A stretch of 64,000 bases of DNA from Acanthaster planci (Eukaryota > Echinodermata > Asteroidea > Valvatida > Acanthasteridae): assembly GCF_001949145.1 (NCBI RefSeq), contig NW_019091628.1:210873-274872 (forward strand). The letters run 5' to 3'. The notes under the pieces were generated by a model. That model ran no database searches. It was not told where the DNA came from and saw only the letters and a list, made by a program, of their open reading frames with translations. Below, one piece after another: positions 22,201 through 28,412 of this stretch. Within the stretch, counting starts at the first letter, position 1, and every line of letters starts with the position of its first letter. The position numbers and the translations under genes were made by a program.

Positions 22201-24120
22201 CTGCATCAATAACAACTGTTTCAAACCCCATGCCGCCGGCCTCCTCTTAAAAGACTACTTCAACCGTACCAATATTGAATCATTTCTTAGACACAAAAGT
22301 TCATTTGAACACCCTGTGAGTTGGCTTGAGATAGTATGACTTGCTGGGACTTGTTATGGACTTGTTGGGACTTTTGGTGGACTCGATTACAGCATCTGTC
22401 ATCTGTTCTTGTTCTGCTCGTCCAGGCACTGGGCAAATCCAACTTGTGTATTCCTTTGCAATATTTTCTTTGGAAGCAGAGTCAAGACGTCTTGTCATTT
22501 TTACCGAATTTGTTCTTCTGCCTGTGATTCAGCCCGAGGAGAGGGTCGTCAACGAACACTGCACCGGTCAATTCATCTGCCTGCCGGGGGGCGAATGGAG
22601 CGAGAATCCACTGACTTGTGACGTCAACGCCCACTGCGGGGTGGTGGACTACAAGCAGACCTGCCTTTGCAACGACAAGTACGCCGGAAGCGGGAAGCAG
22701 TGCTTCGGTGAGCAATTAGAGGATCGTCTCATTTGAGTACGTTTGGTTTTTTCATAAGACAGGGTCATCTCGAGAACATAGTATGCTCGCGAGACTTTGC
22801 GTGGCTGCATTGATAGGGCAGACCTCGCGTGCATGCATTGCTCTTTCAGTATGACCTCAGAAGCGATCCTTTTTTGGGCATGCGCTGTTGGAATAATAAA
22901 CTTCATTATTGCAATATTTTGTATCGATGCAGTTTGTTCCGTCTGTTTTGCTACCTTTTAAAGTAGCCTGGCTGTTAATTATACTTGCTAGATGACTCGG
23001 CAGCGAGAAACCTTGTCGGCTTTCTTTGACTTTCAGATGCTCAGAATGTCGTCATGAAGGTCGTCTCCCAAGGTGAAAGTCTGCACATTGACTGCGGAGA
23101 CCTCTTTGTCGATCTGCTGTCGGCTGACTACAGCTTCTCCGATCCCAGCAGCGCTGGCGCGACCACGGATCCCGACTGCCACGCCCCCAACGTGATGGGC
23201 ATCCTCTCCAACCACATCTCCCAGGGCGGCCGGGTGCTGGAGGTCAAGGCGTCCGCCTACCACCTGGGCGAGACGTGCCGGCAGACGGACAACGTCCTGA
23301 CGGTGGGCTACATCTGCTCGGCGCAGCCCGCCCTCCGGGAGGAGGGACTGGGCCACGTGGTGAGCATGCGGGGATGCCAGGACAGGGAGATCGCTCTCAA
23401 GTGCCGTAAGGGCTCTCGCATTAGGATCCTGAAGGCAGAGTACGGCCGGCAGACTGGAAGCGAGGTGTGCCAGAGCGCTTACAACAAATACATCCTAACC
23501 ACGAGCTGCCGAGCTCCCGCAAAACGTCTCGAGAAAAGGGTAACAAAAATTGCTATCTTTAATCAAGAACTTTATAAATATTTATTTCTAGTATTGAAAT
23601 CAACTGAAGTGTGATATTTTCATTTGTGTATTTATTTTCAGATTTCAGTGTTTTTAACCTACACGTGTGAATTTTACTGAAATGTGATCATTTGGATTTT
23701 GCTACTTTTAAATGCTTTGTACAAAATCCAATTATTATAATCTTAATCATTTTAATTTCATTACTTTTATTGTAGTCATCGTCACCAAATGTCATGTGGA
23801 TTTTTCCTGGATTTCTCGTAGTCTTTAAGTCACGGTTCTTGAGCGTGGAAGACAAATACATTATTTGTAGACATGTTGATGGTTTCAGGCCCATTTACAT
23901 TGCAAGAAAAGTTGTATTTCAGCTTTGACCTACTTTCTAAGATTCGGCACGATTGAGTGTTACATTTTGCATTTGTGTTTGTCAGGTGCGAAGGCGTTGT
24001 GAGAACCGCGAAGAGTGTCGCATACAGATCAAGAAACGTAAACTGAGAGTGAATCCCTGCAAAGAGACACCCAAGTACCTTGACATCACCTACAAGTGCG
24101 AGGCCTTTGAGCCTAACTAG
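282..24120 (+). CDS. Sfp1: Giant secreted multidomain adhesive protein, Sfp1-like (3' part of gene, 29 exons)
   Basis: Exons read by splice sites and frame: 282-425, 1141-1276, 1646-2119, 3175-3201, 3351-3535, 3799-4020, 4559-4700, 5503-5625, 6551-6738, 6979-7086, 7604-7744, 8427-8580, 9577-9759, 10878-11080, 14765-14939, 15470-15744, 16087-16200, 16575-16775, 17573-17738, 18267-18502, 18802-18912, 19372-19533, 20043-20199, 20537-20725, 21478-21574, 21950-22055, 22533-22707, 23037-23539, 23986-24120. They join without a frame break into 1,743 codons plus TAG. Domains in order: F5/8C, an unnamed module, F5/8C, EGF, VWD, C8, TIL, EGF-like, two SUEL lectin domains, EGF, VWD, C8, TIL, EGF-like, two SUEL domains. 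No membrane segment is seen, so it is probably secreted. From memory, this set is that of sea star footprint protein 1, which anchors tube feet; Drosophila hemolectin and mucin-like proteins share VWD/C8/TIL and are the alternatives. The 5' end lies outside the window. Confidence 0.7.
1646..2119 (+). CDS. Sfp1-like exon: unassigned ~158-residue domain on a single phase 1-1 exon
   Basis: One 474-nt exon, flanked by a good acceptor (ctgctcag) and donor (gtaagt), starts and ends in phase 1, like a shufflable module. I do not recognise the domain. It opens with LCDAEIG and closes with AVAVLQC, so the first and last cysteines may pair. Between are a GHVVAWKV strand, a W-V-L-R-P strand, an FTLIGSTHIPAG strand and an IPVHTGDVIGFLY segment, a pattern that suggests a beta-sandwich. 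An acidic loop (SSEDGEE) precedes a W-L-H-I segment. It lies between two discoidin domains, so an adhesive or recognition role is plausible but is inference. Confidence 0.75.
3175..4700 (+). CDS. Sfp1-like exons: linker plus discoidin (F5/8C) domain 2
   Basis: A 27-nt micro-exon (3175-3201, encoding SSNGVPVPP) is followed by 3351-3535, 3799-4020 and 4559-4700, which together make a complete discoidin domain. Landmarks are the opening Cys, IPDESFSASS (the conserved I.D..I.ASS element), GRLNTLYSQTG, GWTPRRRD, the Y-L-Q-V-D-L-G strand, GIITQGR, WLIAYFVKHS, LFEGNVNPSTP and the closing LRLELLGC. The usual GWCA is GWTP. A strongly basic insertion GRRRRRPFRR interrupts the loop before the W-L-I-A-Y strand; this is unusual for the family and might be a proteolysis or polyanion-binding site (inference). 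Confidence 0.85.
5170..5262 (+). mobile_element. tRNA-like SINE fragment
   Basis: TGGATGAGTTGGAAAGC (box A-like) is followed by GGTTCAAATCTC (box B-like) with tRNA-like spacing, but the acceptor stem does not pair. Probably a SINE remnant in the Sfp1-like intron before EGF 1. Confidence 0.4.
5503..5625 (+). CDS. Sfp1-like exon: EGF-like domain 1
   Basis: A single phase 1-1 exon encodes a complete six-cysteine EGF domain: CTSSPCEQGGTC, then VCQCPPGWTGSRC. The spacing and the closing C.C..GW.G..C signature are standard. There is no D/N-x-D/N-E/Q leader, so calcium binding is not evident. It opens the first EGF-VWD-C8-TIL-EGF-SUEL module. Confidence 0.9.
5815..5996. mobile_element. Inverted-repeat element with GTGCGTTCG termini
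   Basis: Left end GGGTGCGTTCGAGC and right end GCGCGAACGCACTT are inverted; both arms also carry an inverted AGTATACTCCT block. About 180 bp, no coding signal, in the Sfp1-like intron before VWD 1. Confidence 0.65.
6551..8580 (+). CDS. Sfp1-like exons: VWD domain 1 and start of C8
   Basis: Exons 6551-6738, 6979-7086, 7604-7744 and 8427-8580. The domain starts with SCRSAGDSHYHTFDG, a clear match to the C.A.GDPHY.TFDG opening of von Willebrand type D domains, followed by GECTYTLAKDC. The core GFTVEWDG and the AVCGLCGNFNSDKEDD calcium-site segment are intact. The opening motif is GDSH rather than GDPH, so the autocleavage seen in some GDPH-bearing mucin domains is not expected. The last exon contains a run of cysteines (NCEVCQKC) leading into C8. 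VWD domains support disulfide-linked assembly of secreted polymers. Confidence 0.9.
9041..9295 (+). mobile_element. MITE-like element, copy 1 (TIR about 40 bp)
   Basis: About 255 bp with terminal inverted repeats: the left end GGGTCATTCCATGAGGTTGG and the right end, whose reverse complement begins GGGTCATTCCATGAAGTTGG, continue matching into a GGTGTCC / GACACTG stretch. A second copy in opposite orientation is at 20938-21190. No coding capacity; a non-autonomous DNA transposon. Confidence 0.8.
9577..9759 (+). CDS. Sfp1-like exon: C8 domain 1
   Basis: A 183-nt phase 1-1 exon. It encodes CHGVVSPDEIYDDC, then the FAEYADVC and TSWREKGLC segments that define the C8 family following VWD. Where family members (and C8 domain 2 of this gene) have C-x-x-D-x-C, this copy reads CLQDVS, so one cysteine is missing, while the preceding exon has extra cysteines. 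Confidence 0.85.
10878..11080 (+). CDS. Sfp1-like exon: TIL (trypsin-inhibitor-like Cys-rich) domain 1
   Basis: A 203-nt exon, starting in phase 1 and ending at a codon boundary. Motifs: TCPAGMIYTHCGSACPATC, CTRPCEETCQCPEG and CVVPSECGC, which follow the TIL ten-cysteine plan. It stands directly after C8 as in VWF, mucins and zonadhesin. The following 3.7-kb intron (11081-14764) contains an antisense GPCR gene. Confidence 0.9.
11579..12052. mobile_element. TIR element of about 475 bp
   Basis: Left TGGTCGAGTTCGGGCG..CTTGTTC-like end and right end GAACAAGCCGCCCGAACTCGG are inverted copies. No coding capacity. It sits in the same intron as the GPCR gene. A separate small palindrome with TGGAACCAAAATGG arms follows at 12083-12168. 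Confidence 0.65.
12083..12168. repeat. Short palindrome with TGGAACCAAAATGG arms
   Basis: The left arm TGGAACCAAAATGG and the right arm CCATTTTGGTTCCA are exact inverted copies separated by about 58 bp. A similar motif (CCAAAATGGCTGGAACCA) occurs in the foldback at 41358-41499. Confidence 0.6.
12444..13391 (-). CDS. Intronless rhodopsin-family (class A) G-protein-coupled receptor, nested in the Sfp1-like intron
   Basis: A single open frame of 315 codons, read antisense to its host intron. Seven hydrophobic segments can be followed. TM1 carries a Asn near TNVLIL; the TM3 end is LERYVAIVYPLRY, an ERY variant of the DRY motif; TM6 is LLIGWMPDMV, with Trp and Pro of the CWxP motif but Gly for Cys; TM7 is NSWLNVIIYYLRN, a variant of NPxxY with Leu-Asn in place of Pro. 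Conserved extracellular cysteines occur before TM3 (GPVACLA) and in ECL2 (HSCTW). The N-terminal tail has an NES sequon. It is shorter than most and has a short C-tail. Ligand is unknown; lineage-expanded intronless receptors of this kind are common in echinoderms. Confidence 0.85.
   Translation of the reverse strand: MKAAMQSESPLAGNESLDNELDVDNQAEPGNRACLVFVMVLMVTTNVLILTLNPLCLVLLKRVASINDVTKVFLTALTACDIGFGIFTALPTTVEYIAGKWPFGPVACLASKIMNEVFVYAGLMSLLLLTLERYVAIVYPLRYLAMLTVRCSQFITAFTIISCIVITGLVDGLNAHSCTWKGQNQGPNNILTTLIPLVIIMGLYAHILIIARRQARRIAPAHLIGHHQPATRTLTTIVIIAAALLIGWMPDMVRIIVQLKTDVPVTLDALCDVLLMTNSWLNVIIYYLRNAEMRKVFRSLLSAQWHRVSTCLRNK
13392..14764. other. GPCR upstream region within the Sfp1-like intron
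   Basis: 1.4 kb between the start codon of the antisense GPCR and the next Sfp1-like exon. No exon or repeat stands out. Any promoter of the GPCR should lie here; no TATA box was identified with confidence. Confidence 0.4.
14765..14939 (+). CDS. Sfp1-like exon: end of TIL/VWC-like segment plus EGF-like domain
   Basis: 175 nt, starting at a codon boundary and leaving phase 1. It begins RGTTFYRTGCTERGMC and ends with an EGF-like stretch, QCGQNATCGSKDG then GCFCSDGFSGDGQQC. Its paralogue at 22533-22707 is exactly the same length with the same phases, showing that the two modules are copies of each other. The acceptor (tcaatgaag) has a T-rich tract (cttttttttgttttg) upstream. Confidence 0.8.
15088..15210 (-). 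mobile_element. tRNA-derived SINE-like sequence
   Basis: On the minus strand, a TGGCTTACTGGTA box A-like motif is followed about 40 bp later by GGGTTCAAACCC, a box B-like motif. Flanking sequence has no tRNA cloverleaf end, so this is a SINE or decayed tRNA relative rather than a tRNA gene. Confidence 0.45.
15470..15744 (+). CDS. Sfp1-like exon: SUEL galactose-binding lectin domain 1
   Basis: A 275-nt exon encodes nearly the whole domain, completed by VDLQC of the next exon. Motifs are LLTCES, LRIDCGPG, EAVYGR, the central C...CSAPSAM segment, ALVAKCQGREDCSV, and FGDPCYGVSKYLE, all hallmark elements of the sea-urchin-egg-lectin / rhamnose-binding lectin family, including the YGR and DPC.G..KYL motifs that shape the sugar site. 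It should bind galactose or rhamnose. Confidence 0.93.
15891..16004. repeat. Foldback (palindromic) repeat between SUEL exons
   Basis: CCAAGAGTTTGC on the left pairs with GCAAACTCTTGG on the right; an inner pair, CGAAATCTGTCGACCC and GGGTCGACAGATTTCG, is exact. About 114 bp, MITE-like. Confidence 0.75.
16087..16775 (+). CDS. Sfp1-like exons: SUEL galactose-binding lectin domain 2
   Basis: Exons 16087-16200 and 16575-16775. The first finishes domain 1 and begins domain 2 with VCQGDSMEIDCGDLYIE; the second gives VVDAVYGRLTDGQVC, LKVVQELCHGEHRCTG and FGSNPCGRTFKYLE. The YGR motif is intact; DPC.G is replaced by NPCGR. The domain closes with VKYKC in the next exon. An extra intron splits this copy at IE|VV, unlike domain 1. 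Confidence 0.92.
17573..17738 (+). CDS. Sfp1-like exon: end of SUEL 2 plus EGF-like domain 2
   Basis: 166 nt, leaving phase 1. VKYKCSS ends the preceding lectin domain, a short linker follows, then a complete six-cysteine EGF domain: CAKNPCQHGGQC and KCSCPHDWTGPNC. It opens the second copy of the EGF-VWD-C8-TIL-EGF-SUEL module and is the counterpart of the exon at 5503-5625. Confidence 0.9.
18267..20199 (+). CDS. Sfp1-like exons: VWD domain 2 (divergent) and start of C8
   Basis: Exons 18267-18502, 18802-18912, 19372-19533 and 20043-20199, with boundaries and phases matching VWD domain 1. The fold is recognisable from FEMIVAWDGLHRVQV, TCGLCGTYRG and FGSSWRV. The opening is much changed: SCRASGVSHIVDFSEQHF stands where C.A.GDPHY.TFDG.F is expected, and the CGLCGNFN calcium site is CGLCGTYRG. 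The copy may keep a structural role with weakened metal binding (inference). Confidence 0.85.
18946..19126. repeat. Foldback element whose arms contain histone-type 3' stem-loops
   Basis: Two arms of about 75-80 bp (18946-19023 and 19047-19126) are inverted copies. Each arm holds GGTTCTTCTCAGAACC (right arm 19050-19065; left arm on the minus strand 19021-19006), followed by a purine-rich motif (CAAGAGAGAG at 19075; CAAGAAAGAG on the minus strand ending near 18987). This is the layout of histone mRNA 3' ends. Located in the VWD 2 intron. Confidence 0.75.
20537..20725 (+). CDS. Sfp1-like exon: C8 domain 2
   Basis: 189-nt phase 1-1 exon. SCFGKVNPEEYYRKCMYDMC, then FLCQALAEYADIC and NWRASYRGGQC give the canonical cysteine order; with HPC and LC from the exon before, eight cysteines are present as in typical C8 domains. 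It is paralogous to 9577-9759. Confidence 0.9.
20938..21190 (-). mobile_element. MITE-like element, copy 2 (inverted relative to copy 1)
   Basis: About 250 bp, matching the reverse complement of 9041-9295 along its length, including the internal block around ATGTGGATTCCAAATTGACA. Both copies lie in introns of the Sfp1-like gene, so its pre-mRNA contains them as an inverted pair 11.6 kb apart. Confidence 0.8.
21478..22055 (+). CDS. Sfp1-like exons: TIL domain 2
   Basis: Exons 21478-21574 and 21950-22055. ACPNGQMYSACVQSCPKSC, then CYEGCACRDNGHFQDADQC and ANCGC follow the TIL plan. Unlike TIL 1, this copy is split by a phase-2 intron after MD(R), so the intron was either gained here or lost from copy 1. 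Confidence 0.88.
22533..22707 (+). CDS. Sfp1-like exon: VWC-like segment plus EGF-like domain (copy 2)
   Basis: 175 nt. PEERVVNEHCTGQFIC is followed by LTCDVNAHCGVVDYKQTC and LCNDKYAGSGKQC. Same length and phases as 14765-14939. The closing domain is of the C.NG..YAG.GKQC type seen after TIL in hemolectin-like proteins. Confidence 0.8.
23037..24120 (+). CDS. Sfp1-like terminal exons: degenerate SUEL domain 3 and basic SUEL domain 4, stop codon
   Basis: Exons 23037-23539 and 23986-24120. The first carries a reduced lectin domain (LHIDCGDLFVDLLSADY, then GETC and LTVGYIC; the YGR motif is YSF) and most of a second one (REIALKCRKG, KAEYGRQTGSEVC). The last exon completes it with CENREECRIQIKKRK, NPCKETPKYL and YKC, and ends FEPN. 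YGR is intact in domain 4. The loop across the splice junction reads KRLEKRVRRRC, unusually basic, with an R-x-x-K-R furin-like site. This exon is larger than the other lectin exons and encodes two domains without an intron between them. Confidence 0.88.
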
Positions 24121-26025
24121 GAGGTAAATGAGTCTTCAATCTAAATAGTCTCCAACCCTGTTCTTTTCTTCACTTCAAGTTTCGAATCTGTGGGTAACCT
24201 TTTTCAACGTCGCATACATCATCTCTGCACGTGCATTTACTTCTCAAATTTCATTTTCTCTCTCAGGGGATGAAGAAACTCGAGATTGGCAGCGCAAAAG
24301 CACTTGGAAATAGAAAGCACTTCTTCAGAAATGTAAATTCAACTCATCTGTCGGGAAATGGAAAAACGTCAGTGCCGCCATTCCACACCAGTAGCTTCAG
24401 AAATTAAGGCACCTTTACAGTAATGGGCACTGTGATGCTTTGAGGGAAGACAGAGCAAAATAATTCTGAATGAGATTCCTCCGCTGCAAAGAATTCATAA
24501 ATGGGAAACTTACAAGAAGTATTTGATTGGCCTTGTGCACAAAGAACGCATATCGCTTTTGCTTTAGGGTTGAAGAGGGGCATTCGAAGGTGTTGATTGT
24601 CTTCAACAATTTTGAAAAACAGCACCACATAGACAAGTGTTTTTTTGATGGGCTTTAAGAGGAACCAAATGATTACTTCAGTAGTGTTTAACTTTTATTT
24701 CAGTGATGTTTAAATCACAGGAATTGTAGAAATGTATTGTGGTCAATGTTTTGGGGGGAAAGTTTATGGCACTGATGCACAAGAGGGTTGGGTTAACATA
24801 TTTTTCAATGCCAAGTTTGAATCTGAGATCCTTGGAGATCAGTATCGTGCACCAGTAAAGGTACTGGGTAAAAGGAAAGTGTTGATGACGTGGCTGATTG
24901 ACAGTTAGGTTCAGCTGGAGACGAGTTAATCATAAAGAGGGACTTTTTGTGGAGGTCTGATCCGGATTCGATTTGAGCTATATTTCAGGGAGCCCAGCTT
25001 TTGAGACTATTCCATAGAATTTTGATTTCCAGATGTTTCTGAGGCTCATCCTGTGATTTTATTTTGAATGATATCCTTGGAATCATACTCTTGTGGATAA
25101 ACCAAGGAAGCTGAGATGGTGTATTAATGCTGAGATTGAAGCAAATAGTTTGGAGCCCAGGGTACCATTCAGGATCTTCCATTATCCAACTTATTCAGAC
25201 CCGCGGTACCATACCCTATAGGAATACTAAGATATGAAGTAGTAGAGATTATTTTGTTTCAACATGGGTGACAGGTTTTTGTTGTGGTGTCAGATGGATA
25301 AATAATGACTGATCATGTTTGTTAAGATGACATACTTTAAGATCGTCCTTTTTATCAGAATAAGGTGTACGGTTCCATGATATGCTGTTTTGCCATTGCT
25401 TCTTGGAATATATAATGTTGAAAGTTGACTAGTTGGGTGTACTTTGGTTTCACAGTTAATTGCTTTAACTAGTACAACTTACTGAGCTTGTTTAAAAAAT
25501 CAAAGGCTGAAGTAAAAGAAAGCAGATTATTTGTTCCCATATTTTCATTTTGCTGAAAATATCCAGTTCACCCTAAACGCGAATTAGATTTAATAGGGAA
25601 TATTATTTATTCCCTGATAAAATGAACATTGTTTTATTTTTATTTATAAGTCATGGGGTATTGAGAGATGAAAATTATTAAAACCTTAAAAGTCAGTGAA
25701 GGGTGTTGTGGTTTCCAAAGGAAAACAGAAATATGATTAAAATATGGAGGTTTTTGGTGGCGTTTCTACATTGTGTACAACTGTGATTGCGGTTTATCTT
25801 GGAAGCTTTGTTTTCTCGATTTCTGTGGCAGTACATGATAGGACAGTGAGCATAGAGATAATGAATTCCAAAATTACGTTCAAAATGCTGGAACATTTAC
25901 GACATTTATTTTTGTTTTGGGCTAATGGCTACTCCGTCAAATAATGTGTCCAATTTATCAGTAGTAGGTTTTCCAGCATCAGTAAATTTATGAGCTTTCC
26001 AATAAAACATCGAACGAAAAAAATT
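24121..26025 (+). other. 3' UTR of the Sfp1-like gene with an intron right after the stop codon
   Basis: Three bases after TAG stands a donor (gag|gtaaatg at about 24124), and a pyrimidine-rich acceptor (tctctctcag) ends at 24267, so the 3' UTR is probably spliced. The first AATAAA downstream in good context is at 26001-26006. No protein-coding signal is seen between 24268 and 26700. Extent of the UTR is inference. Confidence 0.5.
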
Positions 26026-26938
26026 CGGCCCTTGGGAGAAGTTTTCCATTAGTATGGGTGAAAATAAGAATTGCATCGCAATTAAGGAGCAGGATTTGAC
26101 TCAAAATAAGGTTTCTGTTCTTAGGAAAAAAATGTTCAGCTAAGAAAAAAGAAAATTTTGAAAGGATTGAATTTTTTTTTAGTTATAGGCTTTAAAAACG
26201 AGACAGTGGGGTCCCAGTTTTTTCGGTTGGGTGTAGAGTACATGTATTTACAAAGTCTGCCCCCAAACAGTGACCCGCCCACAAAATGACGAAAAAGTTT
26301 GCCACGGAGCAAATAGTTGAGGGCGCTGTCTCGCGACAGCTGCAATATTGTCAGAACCCCAGTATCCCTTGTATGGTTTAGCCACTGGTAACTTACAGGC
26401 ACCAGACTGTATGACGCACGGTCATGTAGAATGAATAAAATGATATTTTTATCCCGAAAGTGTAGAGTGACATCATTTCGGACTAAAAAAACACTTCCAT
26501 ACTTGCTGACTGTTATCAAACTTGGTAAGTAAAACTGAACAACTAATGCAAAATTAATTTGATCATCCAAACCATCGGTAAGTACATAAAATGGCCCATT
26601 GTCGTATGCAAATAATAGTTTAGAAAAAAAAAAGTTAGAATGTAGAAGTACAACCGAATCACCATCATTACTCGTTTCCATTTTGTTTTGGTTTGACATT
26701 GTTACTGTTAGATTAGGCCCATGACTTGTTGCATGTGTTATTTGTTTTCAGTTGACTACCTCCAGCTGATCTATCCACAAGTCAAGTTTGTAGCGCCTCC
26801 ACTTCAAGAACTAGAACACTGCAAGAACTACAACTTAGTACAAGAATTCTGAATCTGAAATAGAGGAAGTAGGATTGAAGTAGCAACAGAACCAGCCATA
26901 AAATTGATACTAAGAAGAACATCTAACCTTACTTCAAA

Positions 26939-27036
26939 ATGAGTTCGGCACTGGAAAGTATCCTTTTTGAAACTGGAGCTCAATTGCAGAATACCCTGCC
27001 ACCCCACTTGACCAACCTCATCATGCTCATAGCCAG
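26939..27036 (+). CDS. Possible first coding exon of an unidentified gene
   Basis: An ATG at 26939 opens 32 codons (MSSALESILFETGAQLQ...) ending at a good donor (gccag|gtacag) in phase 2. An acceptor-like tract (tttgttttcag) ends near 26751. I do not recognise the peptide and found no phase-matching partner downstream; the CHMP1B exon at 28413 needs a one-base remainder, not two. It may be a real exon whose partners lie in the N gap, or chance. Confidence 0.2.
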
Positions 27037-28121
27037 GTACAGGTCAAAGTGTCACACTCTTTTCAAGGGATTTTCACCTTGTAGGCCTACCCACGTCATT
27101 CTAGGGGTCGTTTTTCAGAGTTGCGGGGTATTCTGCAATTACCCCGAAACTGGAAATAGGTCCTTGCCACATGTTTTTTCCATATTTTGTTGTTGATTTC
27201 TTCGTAGGTTTTTGTTTTCTTTGCCGTGTTTTCAAATCTATTTTCGGCAGTTTGCTATGCATGCTAGGCCTTGTTTCCTTCATTTCGTGTTGGTGTTTTT
27301 TTACTACAGTTTGAAAGAACTGAAGGGCTCCTTCTCAGACACTGTCCGCCCGTAGAACACATTGCCCCCTCAAGTTGTTGCAGGGGTGTGAGAATTCAGC
27401 TTTTTAGCTGATGTCAGCTTTTTTGTTAAGATGTTGACCCTGAATTTCAGCTTTTTTGTATACCCGGCCTGTACAAAAGTATGGGAACATTTTACCTTTC
27501 AGCTTTTGCTAGTTGTTTCAAGCTTTATTTTTAAGTGGCCACTCGCACCTCTGTTGTTTAGTCACCAACCCTGGCTGCTTTTGAGTCCAGCGTGAATGGT
27601 GCCAGTCTTGGATGACCATTCTGTTGCAGCTACTACATGTTCTGTGCATGTAGTTTTTACTTGCGTGCATTTGCCTTGTTATGCTTGCATTAAGTTCTGT
27701 CTCTATCTGCTTGTCTGTCTCTTAGTCAATGTGTGAATACACTCCTGTGGATGTTTCTGCACAGTACAGGAAGGTGCCAGTGATGAAAATGACTTTGAAC
27801 AATGTGTCATATAAAGCAAGAATATGGGGCTGTTTCCTTTGACTGGAGCCCATTAGGCCTACCTGACGAGCTAACAGGTTTCACTTTTGTTTGCAAGAAC
27901 TTTTTATGGAAGATTTGAAGGTTATCGTCATGTTTGTGTATTCCCAAAGGCAGTCATAAAGTGAAAATTAAAAAGAGTTTTACGACCTTGCTATGGCATT
28001 TGTAACTAGTTTACAGCATTTCAAGTTTAGCTGGGTAAAACCAAGCTCTGTGATTCATGGCATTTGGGGGCTTATCATTTGGAGCCAAGATCAATACATG
28101 TATTGTAATAAGTTAGGCGCC

Positions 28122-28313
28122 NNNNNNNNNNNNNNNNNNNNNNNNNNNNNNNNNNNNNNNNNNNNNNNNNNNNNNNNNNNNNNNNNNNNNNNNNNNNNNN
28201 NNNNNNNNNNNNNNNNNNNNNNNNNNNNNNNNNNNNNNNNNNNNNNNNNNNNNNNNNNNNNNNNNNNNNNNNNNNNNNNNNNNNNNNNNNNNNNNNNNNN
28301 NNNNNNNNNNNNN
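28122..28313. other. Assembly gap (192 N)
   Basis: A run of 192 undetermined bases. It lies just upstream of the second exon of CHMP1B, so it probably hides the first coding exon and perhaps the promoter. Any open frame reading through it is an artefact. Confidence 0.99.
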
Positions 28314-28412
28314 CCAAAGGAGGATAAGTAAATTTGACTCTGGGGACTAGATGCCCGATTTGTCGCCCGTCGCTTGAGCCATGCTTTTCTTAACTAGTTT
28401 CCCCTCCTCCAG

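Noticed and set aside
26136-26699. 187-codon minus-strand frame
   Set aside because: No domain recognised, low-complexity lysine/phenylalanine-rich end, and it overlaps the presumed 3' region of the Sfp1-like gene; no splice or homology support.
27993-28331. Open frames across the N run on both strands
   Set aside because: They consist mostly of undetermined bases in the assembly gap.
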